From assembly GCF_001698815.1 (NCBI RefSeq), contig NZ_LGSI01000074.1:45923-109922 (forward strand): a DNA stretch of 64,000 nucleotides. The letters run 5' to 3'. This DNA comes from Pseudomonas syringae (lineage in GTDB: Bacteria; Pseudomonadota; Gammaproteobacteria; Pseudomonadales; Pseudomonadaceae). A program made the position numbers and the translations under genes. The notes under the pieces are model-generated. The model searched no databases. It had not been told where the DNA came from and worked only from the letters and a program-made list of their open reading frames with translations. This document shows positions 1 through 8,085 of this stretch, piece by piece (position 1 is the stretch's first letter; the number at the start of each line of letters is the position of its first letter).

Positions 1-501
1 ATCATCGGCCTGCTCGAAGGGCTGGCCGCGCGTCACGATCTGTTCAATTTCGACGCGTTCCCGTCGCCGGTGCCGGGCGAGGGCGACACCGCCTTTCGCT
101 ACCGTTTGAACGATGATGGCGAGACGCCAACGCTGTACATGAACTCGCTGCTGCCGGGCAAGAAAACCCTGCCGCACAACCACGAAACCTGGGCGGTGAT
201 CGTTGCCGTGCAGGGTCAGGAAATCAATTACGTGTGGGCGCGCAGCGACGACGGCAGCGATCCGCAGTACGCCAAACTGGTGCTGGACAAGGAAGTTGTG
301 GTTCAGCCGGGTACGCCGATCGGTTTCCTCGGCGATGACTTGCACGGCATCCTTGTCGAGGGTGAAACACCGACGCTGCACTTCCACTTGTACGGTCGCC
401 CGCTGGAGTCGTTGAATGGCCGTTACGGCGTCAACGAAGAAGGCCGCGTGCTCAATTACAACGCCTCGCAAATGGCCCCGTCGATCAAGGCCTACGCATG
501 A
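1..501 (+). CDS. Thiol dioxygenase (cysteine / 3-mercaptopropionate dioxygenase-like cupin), 5' truncated by window edge
   Basis: The reading frame is open from base 1 to the stop at 501, so 166 C-terminal residues are visible and the start lies outside the window. The protein is a cupin: a PHNHETW motif gives an HxH pair at visible residues 59 and 61, and a third histidine sits in DDLHGI at residue 115. That His-rich pattern is how cysteine dioxygenase-type enzymes bind Fe(II). These enzymes oxidise a small thiol to its sulfinate. The gene overlaps the next (GST) by 4 bp and is followed by a rhodanese/cystathionine-lyase gene, which supports a role in sulfur-compound catabolism. Cysteine and 3-mercaptopropionate cannot be separated as substrates from this fragment. 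Confidence 0.75.
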   Translation: MIGLLEGLAARHDLFNFDAFPSPVPGEGDTAFRYRLNDDGETPTLYMNSLLPGKKTLPHNHETWAVIVAVQGQEINYVWARSDDGSDPQYAKLVLDKEVVVQPGTPIGFLGDDLHGILVEGETPTLHFHLYGRPLESLNGRYGVNEEGRVLNYNASQMAPSIKAYA

Positions 502-1154
502 TCGACCTTTATTACTGGCCCACCGGCAACGGCCTGAAAGTTGCTATCCTGCTCGAAGAACTCGGGCAGGAGTACCGCACGCTGCCGATCAACATTCGTA
601 CTGGCGAACAGAAGCAGGACAGCTTCCAGCGCCTGAGTGCCAACGGGCGGATTCCGGCGATTGTCGATCATGCACCGGATGCAGGTAATGAACCGCTGAG
701 CCTGTTCGAGTCCGGCGCGATCCTCAATTATCTGGCCAACAAGGCCGGGCGCTTTTTGCCTGCCGCTGACAGCGTCGAACGCCAGCGAGTGCAGGAATGG
801 CTGTTCTGGCAGGTCGGGCATATCACGCCGTATCTGAGCCAGTTGCAGCTGTTCAAGGAAAAGGCGCCCGAGCCGATTCCGTTTGCCCTGGACCTGCTCA
901 ACGCCGAAGCGACGCGTCTGTATGGCGTGCTGGAAAAACGTCTTGGCGAGGTGCCGTTTGTGGCGGGGGAATATTCCATCGCCGACATGGCGATTTTCCC
1001 GTGGATTCAGCCGCTGCGTCAGGGGCAGGATTTGGCTGTGTATCCAAACATCACCGCCTGGCGCGAACGCATCAAGGCCCGCCCGGCCGTGCAGCGTGCG
1101 TATGCCAAGGGCAGGGAAGTGGCGGCGGCTGAGCGGTCGTTGGCCTTGCAGTAA
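498..1154 (+). CDS. Glutathione S-transferase family protein
   Basis: The protein has 218 residues, the normal GST length. The N-terminal thioredoxin-like half begins MIDLYYWPTGNGLKVAILLEE and contains the cis-proline/ES glutathione-binding pattern (GRIPAIVDH, then LFESGAIL). The all-helical C-terminal half has the conserved SIADMAIFPW motif near residue 160. The TGNGLKV start resembles YfcG/YghU-type (Nu-class) enzymes that act as glutathione-dependent disulfide reductases. The ATG overlaps the stop of the thiol dioxygenase gene (ATGA), so the two are translationally coupled. A role in handling thiol or persulfide intermediates is an inference from that coupling. Confidence 0.85.
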   Translation: MIDLYYWPTGNGLKVAILLEELGQEYRTLPINIRTGEQKQDSFQRLSANGRIPAIVDHAPDAGNEPLSLFESGAILNYLANKAGRFLPAADSVERQRVQEWLFWQVGHITPYLSQLQLFKEKAPEPIPFALDLLNAEATRLYGVLEKRLGEVPFVAGEYSIADMAIFPWIQPLRQGQDLAVYPNITAWRERIKARPAVQRAYAKGREVAAAERSLALQ

Positions 1155-1170
1155 ATCCAAGCAAAGACTG

Positions 1171-1256
1171 GTGGGAGCAAGCTTGCTCGCGAAGTCGATT
1201 TTCGGCTCGAAACGGGGCGGCTGTATTGGCCCTTTCGCGAGCAAGCTCGCTCCCAC
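1171..1256. repeat. REPIN (paired inverted REP elements)
   Basis: A left arm starting gtgggagcaagcttgctcgc is matched about 50 bp later by its inverted copy ending gcgagcaagctcgctcccac. This is the Pseudomonas REP doublet layout. It sits between the GST gene and the rhodanese-lyase gene, so that gene may be transcribed separately from the GST pair. Confidence 0.85.
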
Positions 1257-1300
1257 ACAGTCTGTACAGAAGCTGTATTCATAACAAATCAGAGAACCCC

Positions 1301-4078
1301 ATGAGCCAAATCATCACCCCGGCGCAGCTTCAGCACTGGCTGTTTGATGGACAGGAAATCGCCCTGTTCGACGTACGCGAGCATGGTCAGTACGGCGAGG
1401 CGCACCTGTTTCACGGGCAGAACCTGCCGTACAGCCGACTGGAACTGGAAGTGCCGCGTCTGGCGCCCAATCCTGTCGTGCGTCTGGTGATTTACGATCA
1501 GGACGGCACTGAGTTGGCGGCGCGCGCGGCGGCGCGTCTTGAAGCGCTGGGCTACACGCAGGTGCACATTCTGCGAGGCGGCGCCGAGGGTTGGCAGGCG
1601 GCCGGTTTGCAGTTGTTCGCAGGGGTGCATGTGCCATCCAAGGCCTTTGGCGAATTGGTGGAAGAGGCGAGTCACACGCCGCATATCAGCGCTGGCGAAC
1701 TGGCTGGCTGGCAGGCCCGTGGCGAGCCGCTGCTGTTGCTGGACGGTCGCCCGTTCGATGAATACCGCAAGATGACCATTCCCGGCTCGATCTGCTGCCC
1801 CAACGGTGAACTCGGTTACCGCCTGCCTGAGCTGTTGCAGGACGAAACCACGCCCATCGTCGTCAACTGCGCCGGGCGCACCCGCAGCATCATCGGCGCC
1901 CAGACCTTGATCGATCTGGGCGTGAAAAACCCGGTCTATGCCCTGGAAAACGGCACCCAAGGCTGGTTTCTCGCGGACTTGCAGCTGGAGCATGGCAGCA
2001 GCCGTCGCTATCCGGACGCGGTATCGCCGCTCGCTCTGGCGAAACAACGCAGCGCTGCCCAGGCTTTGGCTCGGCGCGCTGGCGTCACGACGGTAAGTGC
2101 CGAGGTGGCAGCGACCTGGGCCGCCGATGCGCAGCGCAGTCTGTTTCTGTGTGACGTGCGCACTGCCGAAGAATTCACCGCAGGCACGCTGCGCGGTGCG
2201 CACCATACGCCCGGCGGGCAGTTGATTCAGTCCACTGATTTGTATGTCGGCGTGCGTCATGCGCGCCTGGTGCTGGTAGACAGCGACGGAATTCGCGCGC
2301 CGATTGTGGCCAGTTGGCTGCGCCAGTTGGGCCACGATGCTTATGTGCTGGAAGGCGGAATCGATTCTGGTTTTGGGCTTGATGCTGCCCTCGATGTCGC
2401 ACGTCTGGTTGCCGGGCCGTCGTTGCCGACTATCAGCGCACCTGAGCTGAGCGATGCGCTAAAAGACGCCGCCGTGGCAGTGATCGATCTGCGCCCAAGC
2501 ATGAGTTTTCGCAAGGGCCATATTCAAGGCTCGCGCTGGTCGATTCGCTCGTTGCTCGCCGCCGCAGTTGCTGACGAGCATCGGCCGCTGGTGTTGGTCG
2601 CCGACAGTCCGGAAGTGGCCCAGCTGGCCGTGCTGGAACTGCCTGACGCTCAGCGTTCTCATGTGCGCCTGCTGGATGGCGGTTTACAAGCCTGGCAGGA
2701 CGCGGGGCTGGCGGTGATAGAAGATGCCGCCGCGCTACCGGATGAGCAATGCATCGATTTTCTGTTCTTCACCCACGACCGTCACTCCGGTAACAAGGAT
2801 GCGGCGCGGCAATATCTGGCCTGGGAAATCGGCCTGTTGGCGCAGATGACCGACGCGGAAATCGCCAGCCTCATGCCGCTCAATGCAAAAAAGCCTGAGC
2901 GCTCGTCGGCAGATCCTTTGGTGCGCACCCGGCTGGTCCATGCCGCGCGCACTGAAAAGGGCAGCGGTGGACGCGGGGTGAATGTGCCGGTCACGCGTTT
3001 AAGCACGGTGCTGTTCGACAGCCTCGGGCAGATGCGTGACGCACGCAAACGCCGGGATAGCGAGCGCGTATTGAGTTACGGCGCGCGTGGCAATCCGACT
3101 GCTTTCGCCCTGGAGGATCTGGTCAGCGAACTGGAAGGCGGTCATCGCAGCAAGCTGTTCGCCACCGGATTGGCGGCCGTCGCGCAGACGTTCCTGGCGT
3201 ACCTGCGGCCCGGCGATCATGTGCTGATTACCGATGCGGTGTACGGCCCGGTTCGCCGCCTGGCTAAAGACTTTTTGCAGCCATTCGGCATCGAGGTGGA
3301 GTATTTCGCTGCGGATGGGCGGGGCATCGAAGGGCAGCTGCGCAGCAATACCAAAATGGTCTACGCCGAAGTACCGGGTTCGCTGCTGTACGAACTGTGC
3401 GATCTGCCAGCGATTGCCGCGTTATGCAAACCGCGAGGCATTCTGCTCGCGGTCGATAACACCTGGGGCTCGGGCTATCTGTACCGGCCACTGACCCTTG
3501 GCGCGGATATTTCGATCATGGCCCTGACCAAGTATGTGTGCGGTCATAGCGATGTGGTCATGGGCAGCGTCTGTACCACGCAAGCGGCCTGGCCTGCGTT
3601 GGCGCGCATGAGCGACAGTTTCGGCAATACCGTCAGCCCGGACGATGCGTATCTGGTGCTGCGCGGCGCCCGAACCCTGGCGGCGCGCATGGAAGTGCAT
3701 GAGCGCCAGGCACTGGAAATCGCCCATTGGCTGCAAGCGCGGCCGCAAGTCAAACGCGTGTTCCATCCGGCCTTGAACGATCACCCGGATCACGCGCTGT
3801 TCAGACGCGATTTCAGTGGCAGCAACGGCTTGTTGTCCTTTGAGCTGGCGGACGCAGACCCTGCGCAACTGGAGCGTTTCATTGGCGCCCTGGAGCTGTT
3901 TGGTCTGGGCGCTTCATGGGGCGGTTACGAAAGCCTGATTACCGTGGCGGATGTCAGTGATCGCAACAATGTGGCCGACAAGGCCCTGAATCCGCTGCTG
4001 CGTCTGCACATCGGGCTGGAAGATGTGGCCGCGTTGCAAGCGGACCTGAACCGAGGTTTCGCCGCGATAAAAGGGTGA
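1301..4078 (+). CDS. Four-rhodanese sulfurtransferase fused to a cystathionine beta-lyase-type PLP enzyme
   Basis: The protein has 925 residues from the ATG at 1301, chosen because its N-terminus MSQIITPAQL begins the first rhodanese repeat. The upstream in-frame start at 1226 lies in the REPIN. Residues 1-510 contain four rhodanese repeats; only the second has the active-site loop NCAGRTR with Cys190. The others have D or S there and look inactive. Residues 540-925 are a Cys/Met-metabolism PLP-dependent lyase with the lysine in LTKYVCGHSD (Lys744). The expected activities are sulfane-sulfur transfer and C-S bond cleavage. At the junction (2887-2893) the reading phase is A AAA AAG. A -1 slip would read GCC TGA and release a rhodanese-only protein of about 532 residues. 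One extra A would instead split this into two overlapping genes. Confidence 0.85.
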   Translation: MSQIITPAQLQHWLFDGQEIALFDVREHGQYGEAHLFHGQNLPYSRLELEVPRLAPNPVVRLVIYDQDGTELAARAAARLEALGYTQVHILRGGAEGWQAAGLQLFAGVHVPSKAFGELVEEASHTPHISAGELAGWQARGEPLLLLDGRPFDEYRKMTIPGSICCPNGELGYRLPELLQDETTPIVVNCAGRTRSIIGAQTLIDLGVKNPVYALENGTQGWFLADLQLEHGSSRRYPDAVSPLALAKQRSAAQALARRAGVTTVSAEVAATWAADAQRSLFLCDVRTAEEFTAGTLRGAHHTPGGQLIQSTDLYVGVRHARLVLVDSDGIRAPIVASWLRQLGHDAYVLEGGIDSGFGLDAALDVARLVAGPSLPTISAPELSDALKDAAVAVIDLRPSMSFRKGHIQGSRWSIRSLLAAAVADEHRPLVLVADSPEVAQLAVLELPDAQRSHVRLLDGGLQAWQDAGLAVIEDAAALPDEQCIDFLFFTHDRHSGNKDAARQYLAWEIGLLAQMTDAEIASLMPLNAKKPERSSADPLVRTRLVHAARTEKGSGGRGVNVPVTRLSTVLFDSLGQMRDARKRRDSERVLSYGARGNPTAFALEDLVSELEGGHRSKLFATGLAAVAQTFLAYLRPGDHVLITDAVYGPVRRLAKDFLQPFGIEVEYFAADGRGIEGQLRSNTKMVYAEVPGSLLYELCDLPAIAALCKPRGILLAVDNTWGSGYLYRPLTLGADISIMALTKYVCGHSDVVMGSVCTTQAAWPALARMSDSFGNTVSPDDAYLVLRGARTLAARMEVHERQALEIAHWLQARPQVKRVFHPALNDHPDHALFRRDFSGSNGLLSFELADADPAQLERFIGALELFGLGASWGGYESLITVADVSDRNNVADKALNPLLRLHIGLEDVAALQADLNRGFAAIKG
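2887..2893 (+). other. Candidate -1 frameshift site (A AAA AAG) at a domain junction
   Basis: The bases are in the correct phase of the reading frame (GCA AAA AAG), as in the dnaX slippery heptamer. After a -1 slip the next codons are GCC and TGA. The site falls exactly between the rhodanese part and the lyase part. I see no clear Shine-Dalgarno-like enhancer upstream and no strong hairpin immediately downstream, so whether it is used is uncertain. Confidence 0.45.
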
Positions 4079-4086
4079 TGACGCGG

Positions 4087-4111
4087 CTAAGTGTTATTTT
4101 ATAACACTTAG
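4087..4111. promoter_or_regulatory. Zur-type operator: perfect 25-bp palindrome
   Basis: Two 11-bp arms, ctaagtgttat and ataacacttag, are perfect inverted copies separated by ttt. The core GTTAT-N3-ATAAC has the same form and spacing as the gamma-proteobacterial Zur box. It lies about 50 bp upstream of the first gene of a metal ABC transporter. This is the main reason for calling that transporter a zinc importer rather than a manganese or iron one. Confidence 0.75.
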
Positions 4112-4159
4112 AATTTGAGCTATGTAATACTGTAACAAATCGTTGCAGGTTACTTGCTC

Positions 4160-4291
4160 ATGAAAGCTCCCCGCGTTCCCTCCATCACCGGTTCAGTGCT
4201 GGCCCAATCCGCCTGGAAGCGGACAGTGCTGGCGCTGGCAATGCTGGTGCTGCTTTGGCTGGCCATCGTTTGGGCGGTGGCCATCCCATGA
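4160..4291 (+). CDS. 43-aa single-pass membrane peptide heading the zinc ABC operon
   Basis: This short ORF begins at the ATG at 4160, the first start after the Zur-type palindrome. It ends in a TGA at 4289-4291 that overlaps the ATG of the ABC ATPase gene (4288). The N-terminus MKAPRVPSITG is basic, and residues 22-42 form a hydrophobic segment (VLALAMLVLLWLAIVWAVAI). Translational coupling and membrane character suggest a small accessory protein of the transporter or a leader peptide. I do not recognise the family. There is no strong Shine-Dalgarno sequence. Confidence 0.6.
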   Translation: MKAPRVPSITGSVLAQSAWKRTVLALAMLVLLWLAIVWAVAIP

Positions 4292-5052
4292 GCGCCGCCA
4301 TTGCCCTGAACGACCTGACCGTCGCCTACGAACGCCGCCCCGCCGTGCATCACATCAGCGGACGCTTCGAGGCCGGCAGCCTCACGGCTATTGTCGGCCC
4401 TAACGGCGCTGGCAAATCCACCCTGATCAAAGCCATCGCCGGAACCATGAAACCCGCTGCGGGCCATGTCGATCGCGGCCATCTGGCGGCGAAAACCCTG
4501 GGCTATCTGCCCCAGGCCGCCGAGATTGATCGCAGTTTCCCCTTGAGCGTGGCCGACACCGTGGCCATGGGCGCCTGGCACCGCATCGGCCCGTTTCGCG
4601 GTTTGAGTCGGGATCTGGCCCGGCGCACCCAGGCGTCATTGCAGGCCGTGGGGCTGGACGGTTTTGAAGGGCGCAGCATTGGTTCGTTGTCGGCCGGGCA
4701 ATTCCAGCGCGCGCTGTTCGCCCGATTGCTGTTGCAGGACGCCTCGGTGATTCTGCTCGACGAACCCTTCAACGCCATCGACGCCCGCACCACGCGGGAT
4801 CTGCTGGAATTGGTGCGCGTCTGGCATGGCCAAGGCCGTACGGTCATCGCCGTGTTGCACGACATCGATCAGGTTCGTCTGCATTTTCCGCAAACCTTGT
4901 TGATGGCTCGGGAAGCGATTGCCTGGGGCGCCACCGCTGATGTCTTGAGCGTCGTGAACCTGCGCAAGGCGCGCAATATGGCCGAGTTCTGGAGTGCCGA
5001 CGCCGAGCTGTGTGCTTTGGATGCCGATGAAGAGCAGGAGCGCCGGGCATGA
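4288..5052 (+). CDS. Metal (zinc) ABC transporter ATP-binding protein
   Basis: The protein has 254 residues. Walker A GPNGAGKST starts at residue 37, the signature LSAGQFQR lies near residue 134, and Walker B is VILLDEP. The family is that of ZnuC and MntB-type ATPases that power Zn/Mn import. The start at 4288 overlaps the preceding peptide's stop, and the end overlaps the permease start (5049) by 4 bp, so peptide, ATPase and permease form a tightly coupled operon. Zinc is inferred from the palindrome at 4087-4111. A znuC/aztA-like identity is possible, but no specific symbol is assigned. Confidence 0.85.
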   Translation: MSAAIALNDLTVAYERRPAVHHISGRFEAGSLTAIVGPNGAGKSTLIKAIAGTMKPAAGHVDRGHLAAKTLGYLPQAAEIDRSFPLSVADTVAMGAWHRIGPFRGLSRDLARRTQASLQAVGLDGFEGRSIGSLSAGQFQRALFARLLLQDASVILLDEPFNAIDARTTRDLLELVRVWHGQGRTVIAVLHDIDQVRLHFPQTLLMAREAIAWGATADVLSVVNLRKARNMAEFWSADAELCALDADEEQERRA

Positions 5053-5918
5053 TTCTGTATTCGCTGCTGATCGAGCCCTTTGTCGAATTCGGCTTCATGC
5101 GCAGGGCGTTGGTCGCCTGTCTGGCGCTGGGCATCGGTTCCGGTCCGGTGGGCGTGTTGCTGATGCTGCGGCGCATGAGCCTGGTGGGCGACGCCATGAG
5201 TCATGCGGTGCTACCGGGCGCGGCGCTGGGCTTCCTGTTTTTCGGTTTGTCGTTGCCCGCCATGGGCATCGGTGGGTTGATCGCCGGTCTGGCCGTTGCG
5301 CTGCTGTCCGGGCTGGTCAGTCGGCTGACCAGCCTGCGTGAGGACGCCAGCTTCGCCAGTTTCTACCTCACGTCATTGGCCGCCGGGGTGATGATTGTCT
5401 CGCTGCATGGCTCCAACGTCGATCTGCTGCATGTGTTGTTCGGCACCATCCTCGCCATCGACGCTGACGCGATTTATATGGTTGGCGGCATCGCTTCTTT
5501 CACTGTGCTTCTGCTGGCGCTGATCTATCGCCCCTTGGTGCTGGAGTGTTTCGATCCCGGCTTTCTGCGCGCGGTGGGCGGGCGCGGCTCGCTGTATCAC
5601 GTGCTGTTTCTGTTGCTGGTGGTGCTCAATCTGGTGGCGGGCTTTCAGGCGCTGGGCACGCTCATGGCAGTCGGCATGATGATGCTGCCAGCGACGGCGG
5701 CGCGTTTCTGGGCCACCTCACTGAGTGCGCTGGTGTTGATTTCGACGCTGGTGGCGACGCTCTCGGGTTTGATCGGCTTGATCATTTCCTACCATCTGGG
5801 CGTCGCGTCGGGTCCGGCGATTGTGCTGACCGCCAGTGCGTTCTACGGGTTCTCCCTGTTGTTCGGTCGCACCGGCATCCTGCGGCAGCTGTTCCCCAAA
5901 CCCCATCTCGCTCACTGA
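5049..5918 (+). CDS. Metal (zinc) ABC transporter permease
   Basis: The protein has 289 residues and is strongly hydrophobic, with about eight predicted membrane helices. It belongs to the ABC-3 permease family of ZnuB/MntB/AztB. A conserved stretch, LVGDAMSHAVLPGAALGF (residues 41-58), is the family hallmark and contains the His/Asp residues near the metal path. It overlaps the ATPase gene by 4 bp and is followed 16 bp later by the binding-protein gene. It forms the inner-membrane channel of the importer. Confidence 0.88.
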   Translation: MILYSLLIEPFVEFGFMRRALVACLALGIGSGPVGVLLMLRRMSLVGDAMSHAVLPGAALGFLFFGLSLPAMGIGGLIAGLAVALLSGLVSRLTSLREDASFASFYLTSLAAGVMIVSLHGSNVDLLHVLFGTILAIDADAIYMVGGIASFTVLLLALIYRPLVLECFDPGFLRAVGGRGSLYHVLFLLLVVLNLVAGFQALGTLMAVGMMMLPATAARFWATSLSALVLISTLVATLSGLIGLIISYHLGVASGPAIVLTASAFYGFSLLFGRTGILRQLFPKPHLAH

Positions 5919-5934
5919 AACCGAAGGAAATGTC

Positions 5935-6828
5935 ATGAAGAACTCCATGCTGTTGAGCTCAATGGCAGCTTTTGTGCTGTCTGCGTTTAGTCTGCTGGCC
6001 CAGGCCAAACCCGTTGAAGCAGTGGCTTCGTTCACGGTGATTGCCGACATGGTGCATAACGTCGGCGGTGATCGGGTGCATGTCACGTCGTTGATCGGAC
6101 CAAACGGCGATCCCCACGTCTACGAGCCGACCCCGGCCGATGCGCTGGCCCTGAAAAAGGCCGATGTCGCGTTCGTCAGTGGTTTGCATCTGGAAGGCTG
6201 GCTCGACCGTTTGATCAAAGCCTCGGGCTACAAGGGCCAGCCGGTGGTGCTGTCCGATGGCATCAAGACCCGCAGCATGGAAGAAGACGGCAAGCGCATC
6301 ACCGATCCCCACGCCTGGAACAGCGCCGCCAATGGCGTGATCTACGTGCGCAATATCGTCGTGGCCTTGAAGAAGGCTGATCCCGAGGGTGCTAGTGTCT
6401 ACCAGGCTAACGGCGCACGCTACATGGCGCAGTTGCAGGAACTCGACAGCTACGCGCGGACGCAGATCCAGTCGATCCCGGCCGCCAAGCGCAAGGTCCT
6501 GACTTCCCACGATGCTTTTGGTTATTTCGGCGATGCTTACGGCGTGACCTTCCTGTCGCCATTGGGTTTCTCCACCGAATCTGAAGCGTCGGCGGCAGAT
6601 GTCGGCAAGTTGATCCGCCAGATCAAGGCCGAGCACGTCAGTGCATACTTCTTTGAAAATTCTGGCGACCCGCGTCTGGTCAAACAAATCGCCGACGCCA
6701 GCGGCGCCCAGCCAGGCGGCGAACTGTACGTGGAATCCCTGTCGCCCGCCGACGGCCCGGCCGCCAGCTATGCGCAGATGTTTCGCTACAACGTCGACAA
6801 GCTGGCGGCGGCGATGAAAGGGCAGTAA
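5935..6828 (+). CDS. Metal (zinc) ABC transporter periplasmic binding protein (ZnuA/AztC-like)
   Basis: The protein has 297 residues from the ATG at 5935, which follows the RBS gaaggaaatgtc. It has a signal peptide ending ALA-type at LLAQA-KP (about residue 23). Metal-ligand motifs of the cluster A-I family are present: GPNGDPHVYEPTPAD with a His near residue 59, a second His in DPHAWNS, a third in LTSHDAFGY, and a final acidic ligand region near ENSGDPRLV. There is no long His-rich loop, unlike E. coli ZnuA. It delivers metal to the permease encoded just upstream. Zinc specificity is inferred from the Zur-type box; manganese cannot be excluded from the protein alone. Confidence 0.85.
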   Translation: MKNSMLLSSMAAFVLSAFSLLAQAKPVEAVASFTVIADMVHNVGGDRVHVTSLIGPNGDPHVYEPTPADALALKKADVAFVSGLHLEGWLDRLIKASGYKGQPVVLSDGIKTRSMEEDGKRITDPHAWNSAANGVIYVRNIVVALKKADPEGASVYQANGARYMAQLQELDSYARTQIQSIPAAKRKVLTSHDAFGYFGDAYGVTFLSPLGFSTESEASAADVGKLIRQIKAEHVSAYFFENSGDPRLVKQIADASGAQPGGELYVESLSPADGPAASYAQMFRYNVDKLAAAMKGQ

Positions 6829-6843
6829 ACCCGATACGGTCCC

Positions 6844-6932
6844 GTTGGAGCAGGGCTTGCCCGCGAAGGCGTTGTGTCAGCCAAACGGGATTCGTCAGCA
6901 AAATCGCCTTCGCGGGCAAGCCTCGCTCCAAC
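6844..6932. repeat. REPIN between the zinc operon and the epimerase gene
   Basis: An arm gttggagcagggcttgcccg is mirrored by gcgggcaagcctcgctccaac about 50 bp later, with inner arms gcgaaggc and gccttcgc. It sits between two convergent genes. Confidence 0.85.
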
Positions 6933-6936
6933 AGGT

Positions 6937-8085
6937 TCATTTTCCGATGAACTTGAACACCGTGGTCTGGGTGTAGGTTTTGCCCGGATCCAGACGCGTG
7001 CTTGGGAATTTCGGTTGGTTCGGCGCATCCGGGTAGTGTTGGGTTTCCAGGGTGAACGCGCCCCAATGCGGATAGACCTTGCCGGCCTTGCCATGGATGC
7101 TGCCGTCGAGGAAGTTGCCGGTGTACAACTGCACGCCGGGTTCGCTGGTAAACAACTGCAAACGCCGCCCGGATTGCGGATCGCTGACCTCGGCGGCGAG
7201 TTTGCTCACGTCGCCTTTGGTGTCCAGCACCCAGTTGAAATCGAAGCCGCCTTGCTTGGGTTCGGCGTATTTCAGCTGCTGATGATCGGCCTTGATGTTC
7301 TTGCCGATGGCCGTGGGTTTGAGGAAGTCCATGGGCGTACCGCTGACGGCGGGCAGCTCGCCCGTAGGGATCAGCTTTTCATTCACCGGCGTGTAGTGCG
7401 AAGCGTGCAGGGTCGCGACCTGCTTGAGCACATCGCCGTTGCCGGCGCCAGCCAGGTTGAAGTAACTGTGGTTGGTCAGGTTCAGCACCGTAGGTTTGTC
7501 GGTGGTGGCGCGGTACTGAATGCGCAGCTCGTTTTTCTCGTTCAGGCTGTAGGTGACTTCGGTGTTCAGTGCGCCGGGAAAACCCATTTCGCCATCGGCC
7601 GACAGGTAGGTCAGTTTCACCCCAACCCAGCCATTGCCGTTGCTCGGCTCGGCTTTCCAGACCCGCTTGTCAAAACCCTGGGGGCCGCCGTGCAAGGCAT
7701 TGGTCTTGTCGTTTTGCGGAACCTGATAGGTCTTGCCGTCGAGGCTGAACTGGCCGCCCGCAAGGCGGTTGCCAAAACGACCGATGGTCGCGCCGAAATA
7801 CACCGTGCCGTTGTTCTGATAGCCCTGCACATCATCGAAACCCAGCACCACATCGTCGACCTTGCCGTTCTTGTCCGGCACCAGCAGCGACTGCAGCGTC
7901 GCGCCATAGGTTATGACGTTGGCTTCGATGCCATGGCTGTTGCGCAAGGTGTACTTCTCGACGGCGGTGCCATCGCTGGTAGCACCAAAGGCGCTGTGTT
8001 CACTGGAAAGCCCGGCCGCGTTGGCCGTCAGGGTTGCGATCATCAGGGACAGTCCAAAGCTGCTGAGCAGAGAAGAGGGTTTCAT
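6937..8085 (-). CDS. galM: Aldose 1-epimerase (mutarotase), exported
   Basis: The protein has 382 residues, with a signal peptide (hydrophobic segment about residues 5-22, cleavage after TANA) and a GalM fold. Family motifs include FGATIGRFGNRLAGG near residue 97, NALHGGPQGFDKRVW with the conserved HGG, LTNHSYFNL with the catalytic His near 205, and a C-terminal glutamate region (LETQHYPDAPNQ). It interconverts alpha and beta anomers of aldoses. An exported copy fits with feeding a periplasmic sugar-binding protein. It is divergent from the FadR-type regulator of the arabinose cluster, so the sugar is probably L-arabinose or a related aldose. Confidence 0.9.
   Translation of the reverse strand: MKPSSLLSSFGLSLMIATLTANAAGLSSEHSAFGATSDGTAVEKYTLRNSHGIEANVITYGATLQSLLVPDKNGKVDDVVLGFDDVQGYQNNGTVYFGATIGRFGNRLAGGQFSLDGKTYQVPQNDKTNALHGGPQGFDKRVWKAEPSNGNGWVGVKLTYLSADGEMGFPGALNTEVTYSLNEKNELRIQYRATTDKPTVLNLTNHSYFNLAGAGNGDVLKQVATLHASHYTPVNEKLIPTGELPAVSGTPMDFLKPTAIGKNIKADHQQLKYAEPKQGGFDFNWVLDTKGDVSKLAAEVSDPQSGRRLQLFTSEPGVQLYTGNFLDGSIHGKAGKVYPHWGAFTLETQHYPDAPNQPKFPSTRLDPGKTYTQTTVFKFIGK

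Noticed and set aside
1226..1300. Upstream extension of the rhodanese/lyase gene to 1226
   Set aside because: The added residues come from REPIN sequence; the ATG at 1301 matches the family N-terminus.
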